Assembly: GCF_003121485.1 (NCBI RefSeq)
Contig: NZ_QAVX01000019.1
Coordinates: 37,111-101,110 of the forward strand
Direction of reading: 5' to 3'
Source of the DNA: Dyella sp. C11
GTDB lineage: Bacteria > Pseudomonadota > Gammaproteobacteria > Xanthomonadales > Rhodanobacteraceae
DNA length: 64,000 nt
Part shown: piece by piece, positions 42,469 to 51,384 of the stretch
How the letters are laid out: every line of letters begins with the position of its first letter
Numbering within the stretch: the first letter of the stretch is position 1
Notes under the pieces: generated by a model
What the model was told of the DNA's origin: nothing
Database searches by the model: none
The model's input: the letters and a program-made list of their open reading frames with translations, nothing else
Program-made: the position numbers and the translations under genes

Positions 42469-43647
42469 ATGGACATCAAAGCCATGCCGGTGGCCTCTCC
42501 GGACTTGACGCACGAGCAGCAGGCGTTCCGCGAGGCCGCGCGGGATTTTGCCCAGTCTGAAATCGCGCCGTTTGCGGCGCATTGGGATGCCGAGAGCGAG
42601 TTTCCCCGCGAAGCGATTCGTAAGGCGGGCGAACTGGGCTTTTGCGGCCTCTACACCGACGAGCGCGCGGGTGGCACGGGCCTGACACGGCTCGATGCGG
42701 CCATCGTGTTTGAAGAATTGGCAGCCGTCGATCCATCGACCGCTGCCTTCATCAGCATCCACAACATGGCGACGTGGATGCTGACCAGTCATGCGACGAG
42801 CGCTGTGCGAGATCACTGGGGGCCGAAGCTCGCCAGTGGTCAGTCACTTGCTTCTTATTGCCTCACCGAGCCCGGCGCAGGGTCCGATGCAGGATCGCTC
42901 AAGACACGCGCCATGAAGGATGGCGATCACTACGTGCTGTCGGGCAGCAAGGCGTTCATATCGGGCGCGGGTGCCACGGACATGCTGGTGGTGATGGCCC
43001 GGACGGGCGAAGACGGGCCACGCGGCATTTCAGCGTTCGCGGTGCCGGCGGATGCGCAAGGCATCGGCTATGGGCGCAACGAGGAAAAGCTGGGGTGGCA
43101 TAGCCAGCCGACGCGCAGCGTCTCGTTCGATGGTGTACGCGTGTCTGCAGATCATCTGCTTGGCCGAGAAGGCGATGGCTTCAAGATCGCCATGAAGGGT
43201 CTGGATGGCGGAAGGCTCAACATCGCTGCGTGTTCGCTGGGCGCAGCGCAAGGCGCATTGGACGCCGCCCGCCGCTACATGGGCGAGCGTCGTCAGTTCG
43301 GCAAGAAGCTGGCCGAATTCCAGGCACTGCAATTCAAGCTGGCGGACATGGCAACCGATCTCGTCGCCGCACGGCAGATGGTGCATACCGCCGCACGCAA
43401 GCTCGATGCCGGCAGCCACGACGCCACCATCTGGTGCGCCATGGCCAAGCGCTTTGCCACCGATGCAGGCTTCGCGATCTGCAACGACGCGCTGCAAATC
43501 CACGGCGGCTACGGCTACATCCGCGAATACCCCGTGGAACGTCTTCTGCGCGACTGCCGCGTGCACCAGATCCTGGAAGGCACCAACGAAATCATGCGCG
43601 TCATCGTGGCGCGCCACCTGCTCAATACCGAAGAGGAACTGCGATGA
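42469..43647 (+). CDS. Acyl-CoA dehydrogenase (isobutyryl-CoA dehydrogenase)
   Basis: A 392-aa FAD enzyme with YCLTEPGAGSDAGSLKTRA (flavin and substrate binding), GRNEEKLGWHSQPTRSVSFDGVRV and the C-terminal IHGGYGYIREYPVERLLRDCRVHQILEGTNEIMR. Glu370 in EGTNEI is the catalytic base position of isobutyryl- and short-chain acyl-CoA dehydrogenases. Starting 12 bp after mmsA and overlapping the next gene, it should oxidise isobutyryl-CoA to methacrylyl-CoA in valine breakdown. A short-branched-chain or butyryl specificity cannot be excluded from sequence alone. Confidence 0.9.
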   Translation: MDIKAMPVASPDLTHEQQAFREAARDFAQSEIAPFAAHWDAESEFPREAIRKAGELGFCGLYTDERAGGTGLTRLDAAIVFEELAAVDPSTAAFISIHNMATWMLTSHATSAVRDHWGPKLASGQSLASYCLTEPGAGSDAGSLKTRAMKDGDHYVLSGSKAFISGAGATDMLVVMARTGEDGPRGISAFAVPADAQGIGYGRNEEKLGWHSQPTRSVSFDGVRVSADHLLGREGDGFKIAMKGLDGGRLNIAACSLGAAQGALDAARRYMGERRQFGKKLAEFQALQFKLADMATDLVAARQMVHTAARKLDAGSHDATIWCAMAKRFATDAGFAICNDALQIHGGYGYIREYPVERLLRDCRVHQILEGTNEIMRVIVARHLLNTEEELR

Positions 43648-44438
43648 GTCACGCGGGCAAGCACTACACCGGACTGCATTTGGCCATTGACGGCCACGTC
43701 GCCGTCGTCACGCTGACCAACCCTCCGGCCCATACGTGGACACGCGAAAGCCTTTCCGCATTGCGGGATCTGGTGCGTGACCTGGATGCCGACCGGAACA
43801 TCTACGCCATGGTGATCACGGGCGACGGCGAGAAGTTCTTCTCGGCAGGTGCGGATCTCAAGCAGTTTGCCGATGGCGACAAGGCGGTGGCACGCGAGGC
43901 CGCGCGCCGTTTCGGCGAGGCATTTGAAACGCTATCCGCTTTTCGTGGCGTCAGCATTGCCGCGATCAACGGCTATGCCATGGGCGGTGGCCTTGAGTGC
44001 GCCCTGGCATGCGATCTGCGCATCGCAGAGGAACACGCGCAGATGGCATTGCCGGAAGCGACAGTGGGTCTCCTGCCGTGTGCCGGTGGCACCCAGAACC
44101 TGGCCCGGCTGGTTGGCGAGGGTTGGGCCAAGCGCATGATGCTGCTCGGCGAGCGCATCGACGCCACGACTGCCCAGCGCATCGGGCTGGTCGAGGAAGT
44201 GGTTCCCAAGGGCGAAGGCAAGGCGAAAGCCATCGCTTGGGCACACCAGGCCGAGAAGCAAAGCCCCATGAGCCTGGCGGCCTGCAAAAAGCTGGTTCAG
44301 GCCACGCGCCACCAGACACATGCCACTGCGCTGGTGCAGGAGCGCGAAGCATTCGTCGATCTCTTCGACAGTGCGGACCAACGCGAAGGCGTGAACGCGT
44401 TTCTCGAAAAGCGCGCGCCGGCATGGAAAAACGCATGA
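43644..44438 (+). CDS. Enoyl-CoA hydratase
   Basis: A 264-aa crotonase-family protein, expected to hydrate methacrylyl-CoA to 3-hydroxyisobutyryl-CoA. The oxyanion-hole segments are FSAGADLKQFADG and INGYAMGGGLECALACDLRIAEEHAQMALPEATVGLLPCAGGTQNL, with the catalytic Glu positions in GGLEC and LPEATVG. Its ATG overlaps the previous stop (ATGA at 43644), and its own stop overlaps the start of the next gene in the same way, so translation is coupled across the operon. The start is confirmed by the overlap. Confidence 0.92.
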   Translation: MSHAGKHYTGLHLAIDGHVAVVTLTNPPAHTWTRESLSALRDLVRDLDADRNIYAMVITGDGEKFFSAGADLKQFADGDKAVAREAARRFGEAFETLSAFRGVSIAAINGYAMGGGLECALACDLRIAEEHAQMALPEATVGLLPCAGGTQNLARLVGEGWAKRMMLLGERIDATTAQRIGLVEEVVPKGEGKAKAIAWAHQAEKQSPMSLAACKKLVQATRHQTHATALVQEREAFVDLFDSADQREGVNAFLEKRAPAWKNA

Positions 44439-45616
44439 ACGCCGCCGACCCGATCGTTCAAGACGAAGCTCCCGTGCTTTTCGAGGAACGGGAGACCGCC
44501 AACGGCAAGCGTATTGGCATCGCCACGCTGAACTCGCCCAAGACGCTCAATGGCCTGTCGCTCGACATGGCCCGTCTGCTCGACAACAAGCTTCACGCGT
44601 GGGCAGACGACAAAAACATCGCCTTGGTTGTCCTTCAAGGCGCGGGCGAGAAGGCGTTCTGCGCGGGTGGCGACCTGCACAGCCTCTACCGTTCCATGGT
44701 CGATTATCGGGAAGCGGGTTGCCGCGACATTCGTGAGAATGCCTACGCCTCCAATTTCTTCGCCGTCGAGTATCGACTCGACTACCGTATCCACACCTAC
44801 CCCAAGCCCATCTTGTGCTGGGGGCACGGCATCGTGATGGGCGGCGGTATCGGGCTGATGGCGGGCGCCAGCCATCGCGTGGTGACAGAACGCTCCAAGC
44901 TGGCGTTTCCGGAAATCACCATTGGCCTTTACCCGGACGTCGGCGGCAGCTGGCTGCTGCAGCGCATTCCCGGCCGCGTCGGTCTGTTCCTTGCCCTGAC
45001 GGGTGCGCCGCTCAACGCCAGCGATGCCATCCATGCCGGCCTCGCAGACGTATATGTCGAAAGCGGCAAGCGTGACGAAGTGTTCGCATCGTTGTTGAGC
45101 ACGGACTGGTCGAACGACAGCACCGCCAATGCCCAGACCCTGACGCAGTTGCTTGAAGCACGGACGACATCGCTCGACGCGGGCCCTCTGCAGCAACACA
45201 GGGAACAGGTCCAGGCCATGTGCGCCTGGCACGACCTGGACGAGGTTGTTGGCGCGATTCGAGTCATGGCGACCAATGATCCCTGGCTGGTCTCTGCCCG
45301 CGACACGCTGGCTGCCGGTTCTCCGGGATCGGCACGGTTGGCTTTTGAACTGCAACGCCGTGCCGCTTCGCTGACATTGGCGGACGTGTTCCGCATGGAG
45401 TACATCGCCTCGCTTCATTGCGCAGCACATGGCGACTTCGCGGAAGGCATTCGGGCGCTGCTGATCGACAAGGATCGCCACCCTCATTGGCGCCCGGTTG
45501 GACTGTCCGAGGCAACGACGACATGGGCCAGCACTTTTTTCGAAGCCCCTTGGCCGGAAGGCGAGCATCCGCTCGTCAATCTCGGCAATGAACATCATGG
45601 AGCACAAAAACAATGA
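44435..45616 (+). CDS. 3-Hydroxyisobutyryl-CoA hydrolase (crotonase family)
   Basis: A 393-aa crotonase-family member longer than hydratases. FCAGGDLHSLYRSMVDYR and GHGIVMGGGIGLMAGASHRVVTERSKLAFPEITIGLYPDVGGSWLL match human HIBCH and its bacterial relatives; the Glu in FPEITIG and Asp in YPDVGGS are the hydrolase catalytic positions. The extended C-terminal helical region (from about residue 220) is typical. It releases free 3-hydroxyisobutyrate, the substrate of the next gene. The ATGA overlap at 44435 sets the start, though an in-frame ATG lies 12 bp earlier. Confidence 0.9.
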   Translation: MNAADPIVQDEAPVLFEERETANGKRIGIATLNSPKTLNGLSLDMARLLDNKLHAWADDKNIALVVLQGAGEKAFCAGGDLHSLYRSMVDYREAGCRDIRENAYASNFFAVEYRLDYRIHTYPKPILCWGHGIVMGGGIGLMAGASHRVVTERSKLAFPEITIGLYPDVGGSWLLQRIPGRVGLFLALTGAPLNASDAIHAGLADVYVESGKRDEVFASLLSTDWSNDSTANAQTLTQLLEARTTSLDAGPLQQHREQVQAMCAWHDLDEVVGAIRVMATNDPWLVSARDTLAAGSPGSARLAFELQRRAASLTLADVFRMEYIASLHCAAHGDFAEGIRALLIDKDRHPHWRPVGLSEATTTWASTFFEAPWPEGEHPLVNLGNEHHGAQKQ

Positions 45617-46503
45617 GCCGAATTGCATTCATTGGCCTGGGTCACATGGGCGGCCCCATGGCGGCCAACCTGATCAAGGCGGGTCACGACGTACGCGTTT
45701 TCGATCTGGTGGCATCGGCCGTCGAACAGGCCGTGGGTCTCGGCGCGACCGCCGCTGATAGCGCGAATGCCGCCGCAGCGAACGCCGAAGTCGTCATTTC
45801 CATGCTTCCGGCCAGCCGGCATGTGGAGGGCCTCTACTTGGGCGACGGCGCATTGCTGGCCCACATCCCGGCCGGTGCGCTTGTCATTGACTGCAGCACC
45901 ATCGCACCTGCGTCAGCCCAAAAGGTTGCGAAGGCTGCAGCAGACCGTGGTTTGGCGATGCTCGATGCGCCGGTATCGGGCGGCACGGCAGGCGCAGCAG
46001 CAGGCACGCTGACGTTCATCGTGGGCGGTGATACCCAAACGCTGGAAAAGGCGCGTCCGATTCTCTCGGCCATGGGCAAGAACGTGTTTCATGTGGGTGG
46101 AAGCGGCGCCGGCCAGGTCGCCAAGCTCTGCAACAACATGGCGCTCGGCGTGATCATGGCGGTCACCGGCGAGGCCCTGGCACTTGGCGCCGCTCACGGC
46201 CTGGACCCTGCCGTGCTCTCGCAGATGATGGCGGTCAGCACCGGTCGAAGCTGGGCCACCGAGGTTTGCAACCCCTGGCCGGGCGTGCTGGAAAACGCGC
46301 CAGCGACGCGCGGCTACTCAGGCGGTTTCGGCAACGACCTCATGCTGAAGGATCTCGGTCTCGCCGCGGAAGCGGCCATGGGCGTAGGCGCGTCGATTCC
46401 CTTGGGCGAACTGGCTCGCAACCTGTATGCCCTCAACAGCAAGGCAGGGCGTGGCGGCCTGGATTTTTCGAGCGTGGTGAAGCTGGTGGCGCCGGATCAA
46501 TGA
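45613..46503 (+). CDS. mmsB: 3-Hydroxyisobutyrate dehydrogenase
   Basis: A 296-aa beta-hydroxyacid dehydrogenase: [28 protein letters not shown] (NAD-binding GxGxxG at Gly8-Gly13), [22 protein letters not shown] (substrate binding), and [12 protein letters not shown] with the catalytic Lys171. It oxidises 3-hydroxyisobutyrate to methylmalonate semialdehyde, which MmsA then uses. It overlaps the upstream hydrolase (ATGA at 45613) and the downstream queH gene by 4 bp. Length and motifs are complete. Confidence 0.95.
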   Translation: MSRIAFIGLGHMGGPMAANLIKAGHDVRVFDLVASAVEQAVGLGATAADSANAAAANAEVVISMLPASRHVEGLYLGDGALLAHIPAGALVIDCSTIAPASAQKVAKAAADRGLAMLDAPVSGGTAGAAAGTLTFIVGGDTQTLEKARPILSAMGKNVFHVGGSGAGQVAKLCNNMALGVIMAVTGEALALGAAHGLDPAVLSQMMAVSTGRSWATEVCNPWPGVLENAPATRGYSGGFGNDLMLKDLGLAAEAAMGVGASIPLGELARNLYALNSKAGRGGLDFSSVVKLVAPDQ

Positions 46504-47162
46504 GCACGACACGCGAAAAACTGGTCCTGCCCAACGCGGGCCAGAAATTGTTGATGCACTCGTGCTGTGCGCCGTGCTCGGGCGAATTGATGGAGGCGTT
46601 CGTCGAGTCTGGCATCGACTACACGGTCTTCTTCTACAACCCCAACATCCATCCCTTGAAGGAATACCTGCTGCGCAAGGACGAGAACATCCGCTTTGCC
46701 GAAAAGCATGGCGTGCCCTTCATAGACGCCGACTACGACACCGACAACTGGTTCGCGCGCGCCAAGGGCATGGAGAACGAACCCGAGCGTGGCATTCGAT
46801 GCACGATGTGCTTCGACATGCGCTTCGAGCGGACGGCGCTCTACGCCCATGAGCATGGCTTTCCCGTGATCACCAGTTCGCTGGGCATCTCGCGCTGGAA
46901 GAACATGGCGCAGATCAATGACAGCGGCCACCGCGCCGCAAAGCCTTACGAGGGATTGGTCTACTGGGATTTCAATTGGCGCAAGGGTGGCGGCAGCCAG
47001 CGCATGATCGAGATCAGCAAGCGTGAGCGCTTCTATCAGCAGGAATACTGCGGCTGCGTCTATTCCCTCAGGGACACCAATCGCCATCGCCGTGACCAGG
47101 GGCGCGAGCGCATCCATCTCGGGGTGAAGTTCTACGGCGATGATGACCCGGGCACGCCGTAG
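46500..47162 (+). CDS. queH: Epoxyqueuosine reductase QueH
   Basis: A 220-aa protein of the QueH (DUF208) family, which reduces epoxyqueuosine to queuosine in tRNA and replaces QueG. Cysteines are at 22, 23 and 26 ([10 protein letters not shown]), 101 and 104 (CTMCFDMR), and 184 and 186 (YCGCVYS), matching the iron-sulfur and metal ligands of the family. [17 protein letters not shown] is also conserved. The ATG overlaps the mmsB stop, so a tRNA modification gene is translationally coupled to valine degradation. No other queuosine gene is nearby. Confidence 0.93.
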   Translation: MSTTREKLVLPNAGQKLLMHSCCAPCSGELMEAFVESGIDYTVFFYNPNIHPLKEYLLRKDENIRFAEKHGVPFIDADYDTDNWFARAKGMENEPERGIRCTMCFDMRFERTALYAHEHGFPVITSSLGISRWKNMAQINDSGHRAAKPYEGLVYWDFNWRKGGGSQRMIEISKRERFYQQEYCGCVYSLRDTNRHRRDQGRERIHLGVKFYGDDDPGTP

Positions 47163-47192
47163 TCCAGGGGACACGAAAGCAGAAGTGAGCAC

Positions 47193-47411
47193 ATGAGCAA
47201 GGCCGTTTATTTCGTCAGTGTCGTCCACAAGGGACGTGAGAGTGACTATCAGGCACTGAGCAAGCGAGGCGCATTGCCTGGTGGCTATCCCAACGAGATC
47301 GGTTTCGTGGAGCCCATCCGGGCCAGCAATCGAAGGGAAGCTTTCATCCTGGTCAGGCGCAAGTATCCAGACCATCTGGTGCTCGACGACGCCATCAAGG
47401 CCTCGTCGTAG
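47193..47411 (+). CDS. Small hypothetical protein, 72 aa
   Basis: The 72-aa protein begins MSKAVYFVSVVHKGRESDYQ and contains GALPGGYPNEIGFVEPIRASNRREAFILVRRKYPDHLVLDD. The alternating pattern predicts a small alpha/beta domain with no signal peptide or membrane helix. I do not recognise it. It lies 30 bp after queH and before the operon terminator, so it is probably the last gene of the valine/queH transcript. Upstream GAAGTGAGC offers a modest ribosome binding site. Confidence 0.7.
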   Translation: MSKAVYFVSVVHKGRESDYQALSKRGALPGGYPNEIGFVEPIRASNRREAFILVRRKYPDHLVLDDAIKASS

Positions 47412-47417
47412 GCAGGA

Positions 47418-47447
47418 AAACCGCCCTCTGGCGAGGGCGGTTTCGTC
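47418..47447. terminator. Bidirectional Rho-independent terminator
   Basis: AAACCGCCCTC (47418-47428) pairs perfectly with GAGGGCGGTTT (47433-47443) around a TGGC loop. T-rich sequence follows on the plus strand and AAAA precedes it for the minus strand. It closes the valine/queH operon and the convergent metE transcript (stop at 47453). Confidence 0.92.
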
Positions 47448-47452
47448 TTGGG

Positions 47453-49744
47453 TTACGCAGCGACCGCAACCCGCTCTCGAAGAATCCGGGCTGATTCCAC
47501 CAGCGCCTTCAACGCCTGGCGGGTTTCGTCCCATCCACGCGTCTTCAGGCCGCAATCGGGGTTGACCCAGAGCTGCTCGGGCCGGAGCACCTCGCTGGCC
47601 TTCTCCAATAGCGTCACCATTTCCGCGATGTCCGGCACGCGTGGCGAATGGATGTCATACACACCCGGGCCGATCTCGTTGGGGTACTGGAACCGCACGA
47701 ATGCATCCAGCAGTTCCATGCGCGAACGCGAAGTCTCGATGGAGATGACGTCGGCATCCATGGCGGCAACCGCCTCGATGATGTCGTTGAACTCCGAGTA
47801 GCACATGTGCGTGTGGATCTGCGTGTCATCCGCCACGCCAGCTGCGGTAATGCGGAAGCTCTCCACTGCCCAGGCAAGGTAGTTCGCCCAGTCCTTGCGG
47901 CGCAGCGGCAGGCCTTCGCGTAGCGCTGGTTCGTCGATCTGGATGATGCCGATGCCCGCGGCCTCCAGATCCAGCACTTCATCGCGCAGTGCAAGGGCGA
48001 GCTGCCGGCACGTCGTCGAGCGAGGCTGGTCGTCACGAACGAAAGACCACTGCAGCACCGTCACCGGGCCGGTGAGCATGCCCTTCATCGGACGCTCGGT
48101 CAGCGACTGCGCATAGGCCGACCAGCGCACCGTCATCGGTGCCGGACGCTGCACGTCACCGTAGATGATGGGCGGCTTGACGCAGCGCGAACCGTAACTC
48201 TGCACCCAGCCATGTTTGGTGAAGACAAAGCCATCGAGCTGTTCTCCGAAATATTCGACCATGTCGTTGCGTTCGAACTCGCCATGCACCAGCACATCCA
48301 GACCGATCTCTTCCTGGAAACGCACGCACTGCTCGGTCTCGCGCGCGATGAAGTCGTCGTATTCGGTGACCGACCATGATCCGGACTTCAGCCTGGAACG
48401 CGCTTCACGTACTTCCTTGGTCTGCGGAAACGAGCCAATGGTCGTGGTGGGATAGAACGGCAGGGCAAAACGCGTCTGCTGGCCATCGCGGCGAACCTTG
48501 TATGCGGACTGGCGATGCGTGTCCTTCTGCGCCAGCGCGGCAAGACGCGCACTGACTTCCGGACGATGCACCTTGGCCGAAGCGCGGCGGGCGCTCACGG
48601 CAGCACGGGCGACATCGAGCGCGGCACAGGCGGTCACCAGGCCCTTGCTGACGTCAACGACGGTACGCAGCTCTTCAATCTTCTGCCGTGCGAACGACAG
48701 CCACGAGTGGATGTCGCTCGAAAGCGTCTTTTCGAGGGAAGCATCCACAGGCACATGAAGCAGCGAACACGAAGGAGCGACCCAGAGTCGATCCTTGCCC
48801 ACACGTTCCAGCACCTTGCGAGTCACGGCCAAGGCTTGGTCCAGATCCGTACGCCAGATGTTGCGACCGTCCACGACGCCAATGGAAATGACACGGTCAG
48901 CAGGCAGCGCGTCCAGCACGGCATCGATCTGCGACGGTGCGCGCACAAGGTCTACATGCAGGCCATCGACCGGAAGTTCGTTGACCAGCGCCAGGTTGTC
49001 ATCCAGGCCGCCGAAGTACGTCGCCAGCAGAATGCGGGGGCGATCCGCCGATGCAAAGGCCGCGTAGGCCTTGCGGTAGGCCGCGTAATCGTCGCCATCC
49101 TGATCAAGCACCAGGCACGGTTCGTCGATCTGCACCCACTCGGCACCGGCCTCCTTCAGACGCGCGAGGATCTCGACGTACACCGGCAACAGGCGATCCA
49201 GCAGCAGGAGCCGATCGCTGCCGTCCACGGTCTTGGAGAGCAGCAGGAAACTGACCGGTCCAAGCAGTACGGGGCGCGCGTCGAAACCTAGTGACTTCGC
49301 TTCCAGGAATTCGTCCACCGGCTTGTTGGTGCGCAGCCGGAAGGTCTGATCCGCATGCAGCTCCGGCACGATGTAGTGGTAGTTCGTATCGAACCACTTG
49401 GTCATCTCCAGTGCGTGCAGATCAATGCCCGCACCCTGGGTTCCGCGTGCGAGCGCGAAGTAACCAGCGATGGGTTCGGCATCGGCCAGATGGCGATAGC
49501 GGTCGGGAATGGCGTCAACCAGATAGGCCGTGTCCAGCACATGGTCGTAGAAGGAAAAGTCATTGCAGGGGACGACGTGTGCGCCGGCCTTGCGCTGAAG
49601 TTCCCAGTGCCGATGGCGTAGTTCGCGTGCCGTTTCTTCCAGCGCCGAGGCCGGGACGTCACCCTGCCAAAACGCCTCCAAGGCTTGCTTCAGCTCACGC
49701 TTGGCACCCATGCGTGGGAAGCCGAGATTGGTAACGATAGTCAT
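47453..49744 (-). CDS. metE: Cobalamin-independent methionine synthase MetE
   Basis: A 763-aa enzyme transferring a methyl group from 5-methyl-tetrahydrofolate to homocysteine without cobalamin. The N-terminal barrel begins MTIVTNLGFPRMGAKRELKQALEAFW. The C-terminal catalytic barrel holds the zinc ligands in HTHMCYSEF (His, Cys) and NPDCGLKTRGW (Cys), plus IQIDEPALREGLP. GAGGAA lies 9 nt before the ATG at 49744. Its long leader contains a cobalamin riboswitch (repression when B12 is present is the usual outcome, since MetH then suffices) and an AT-rich palindromic operator. A MetR-type gene lies upstream. Confidence 0.97.
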   Translation of the reverse strand: MTIVTNLGFPRMGAKRELKQALEAFWQGDVPASALEETARELRHRHWELQRKAGAHVVPCNDFSFYDHVLDTAYLVDAIPDRYRHLADAEPIAGYFALARGTQGAGIDLHALEMTKWFDTNYHYIVPELHADQTFRLRTNKPVDEFLEAKSLGFDARPVLLGPVSFLLLSKTVDGSDRLLLLDRLLPVYVEILARLKEAGAEWVQIDEPCLVLDQDGDDYAAYRKAYAAFASADRPRILLATYFGGLDDNLALVNELPVDGLHVDLVRAPSQIDAVLDALPADRVISIGVVDGRNIWRTDLDQALAVTRKVLERVGKDRLWVAPSCSLLHVPVDASLEKTLSSDIHSWLSFARQKIEELRTVVDVSKGLVTACAALDVARAAVSARRASAKVHRPEVSARLAALAQKDTHRQSAYKVRRDGQQTRFALPFYPTTTIGSFPQTKEVREARSRLKSGSWSVTEYDDFIARETEQCVRFQEEIGLDVLVHGEFERNDMVEYFGEQLDGFVFTKHGWVQSYGSRCVKPPIIYGDVQRPAPMTVRWSAYAQSLTERPMKGMLTGPVTVLQWSFVRDDQPRSTTCRQLALALRDEVLDLEAAGIGIIQIDEPALREGLPLRRKDWANYLAWAVESFRITAAGVADDTQIHTHMCYSEFNDIIEAVAAMDADVISIETSRSRMELLDAFVRFQYPNEIGPGVYDIHSPRVPDIAEMVTLLEKASEVLRPEQLWVNPDCGLKTRGWDETRQALKALVESARILRERVAVAA

Positions 49745-49961
49745 CTGCTGCGTTTCCTCGATTCGTGATGAATGAGGAACGAAGGAATCGTGCGTCGGCC
49801 TGGAGGGGCCGTGGCGCACGAGCGACCTTCGCCCCCGCGGGCGAACCGAAGCCAGGCGGGCAGACGCACAGAACATCGCACCACGGGGAAGGCGTGGCAC
49901 TCAGCCCCGGCCGCCTCCCCGCGGAGGCTCCAAGTCAAGCAGGAAGCACTCGCTTCCTGGC

Positions 49962-50125
49962 TGGGGCAGGTCTTCGGGCTCGTGGACATGAGGGCTCGCG
50001 CCGCTCGCCTACTGTTCGTCGCTTCCCAACCCTGAGGGGCCAGTGCTCATCACGAAGGTCGTTTCCACACACCGCTGCGGGGCAGCGCCGGAATTGGCCA
50101 TACAGGCCGCACCGGCTTCCCTTTT
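49962..50125 (-). ncRNA. Cobalamin riboswitch ahead of metE
   Basis: Read on the minus strand, the aptamer blocks occur in order: AAAAGGGAAGCCGGTG, ATTCCGGCGCTGCCCCGCAG followed by CGGTGT, then GAGCACTGGCC, GGTTGGGAAGCG, and GAGCCCGAAGACCTGCCCC. These are the standard cobalamin aptamer elements. The 217 nt between the aptamer and the metE start hold further hairpins, for example GCCTCCCCGCGGAGGC at 49913-49928 and AGGAAGCACTCGCTTCCT at 49941-49958, which are candidates for the expression platform. Confidence 0.9.
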
Positions 50126-50129
50126 AATA

Positions 50130-50157
50130 ATATCGCTATATCGAGATATAGAGATAT
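50130..50157 (-). promoter_or_regulatory. AT-rich 28-bp palindromic operator in the metE promoter
   Basis: The centre CTATATC-GA-GATATAG (50136-50151) is a perfect inverted repeat, extended by ATATC (50130-50134) and GATAT (50153-50157) with one mismatch. It lies immediately upstream of the metE riboswitch, where the promoter should be. The ATATC/GATATAG style resembles operators of ArsR-family methionine regulators such as SahR, but that assignment is inference. MetR, encoded nearby, uses a different motif (TGAA-N5-TTCA). Confidence 0.7.
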
Positions 50158-50427
50158 TAACCACCAGCGAACTGAAAATAGTCCTATGGCGTGGAGGCGT
50201 CAAGCATGGGGCCCGATTGGCCTCTGAAAAGCCGCTCAATCAGGCAATCGAAAGATGGCGAGCGGAACTGGCCGACCTGTTGGAGGCGTCGAGAGAGAGC
50301 TGCCAGCATGGCGGGCGAAGGCAGCTTTGGTCATCAGCTTGGTCGTAACCAAGTGGCCCATCATGCTGGCAACAAGCCGTGGCGGTTCCGAGCCTGCCGC
50401 TTTTATCGGATTACAGCTGGCAGGATG

Positions 50428-51372
50428 TCACGATGCGGAAGTAGGCATGACGATGGCGCGCGCGGCGTGCGCGCGATATTGCTCAATCCATTTCACGAAT
50501 GGCGAGATGCCTCCGAATGGAAAAAAATGCAGGCTCACTTCTCCATGCGCTTCTGTCAGGCCGGCAGCCAGGCGATCGACAAGCAGATCCGGCCCGGCCG
50601 TTCCCAGCAGCTTGCCCATGGATATGCCGTACTTGGACCACATCGAAGCGCACGCACTCACGCCGCACAACGCGGCATAGCGCGCAAGCACTGCGACGCC
50701 CGCGGGGCCCGGTACGCCTATCCGCACGGGATGCTCCATGCCGCGCTCGCGCAACGTCTTCACCCAGGCCAACAAGGGGTCAGCATCAAATGCAAATTGG
50801 GTAACGATCAGGGGCGTCATGCCACGCTTCTCGATGGTGTGACACTTGCGCTCGAGTACATTCCAGCGATCGGGTGCGCTCATGACGGCATGGTCTTCCG
50901 GGTGGCCGCCAATCCCGATGACTTTCATGCCTGCGCGTTCGAACACGCCCGTTTCTATCAACGACGAACTGTCGGAAAACGGCCCCTTGGGGTGGGGCGA
51001 ATCCCCAGCAATCACGAGACAACGCTCAACGCCGGCTTCGGCGACCGCTCGCTCGATAAACAGCTCGAACTCGGCACGAGAGGCAATACGGCGTGCGGAA
51101 AGATGGGGCATGGGCTCAAAGCCGAGTTCGCGCACGGCACGCGCCGCGGCAAGTCGTGCTTCATCGCTCTCGCCCGGCAGATAGGGAATGGAAATCGCTG
51201 TCGCGGGCAAGATGCGGGAAGCCACTGCGGTCAACGCAGGGATGCTTTTCGCACTCACTTCTAACGAATACGCGTCGATGATGTTGCGCGCAAAGCGAGT
51301 CGATGCAGCCGCAGAATCCACATCAGCATCACCAAGCGATGGCATGGGCTTGCGTTCCAAGCGGGTGTTCAT
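50428..51372 (-). CDS. Methylenetetrahydrofolate reductase-family protein (MetF-like)
   Basis: A 314-aa TIM-barrel protein. Family segments are SLEVSAKSIPALTAVASRILPATAISIPY, then LGFEPMPHLSARRIASRAEFELFIERAVAEAGVERCLVIAGDSPHP, then VIGIGGHPEDH and RGMTPLIVTQFAFDADPLLAWVKTLRERGMEHPVRIGVPGPAGVAVLARYAALCGV. It supplies or consumes methyl-tetrahydrofolate, the MetE methyl donor. It is 12 bp downstream of the MetR-type gene and 684 bp upstream of metE on the same strand. It differs from E. coli-type MetF in its N-terminus, and is closer to the short alphaproteobacterial-type reductases; a specialised role is possible. Confidence 0.85.
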   Translation of the reverse strand: MNTRLERKPMPSLGDADVDSAAASTRFARNIIDAYSLEVSAKSIPALTAVASRILPATAISIPYLPGESDEARLAAARAVRELGFEPMPHLSARRIASRAEFELFIERAVAEAGVERCLVIAGDSPHPKGPFSDSSSLIETGVFERAGMKVIGIGGHPEDHAVMSAPDRWNVLERKCHTIEKRGMTPLIVTQFAFDADPLLAWVKTLRERGMEHPVRIGVPGPAGVAVLARYAALCGVSACASMWSKYGISMGKLLGTAGPDLLVDRLAAGLTEAHGEVSLHFFPFGGISPFVKWIEQYRAHAARAIVMPTSAS

Positions 51373-51384
51373 CAGGCCGATTCC

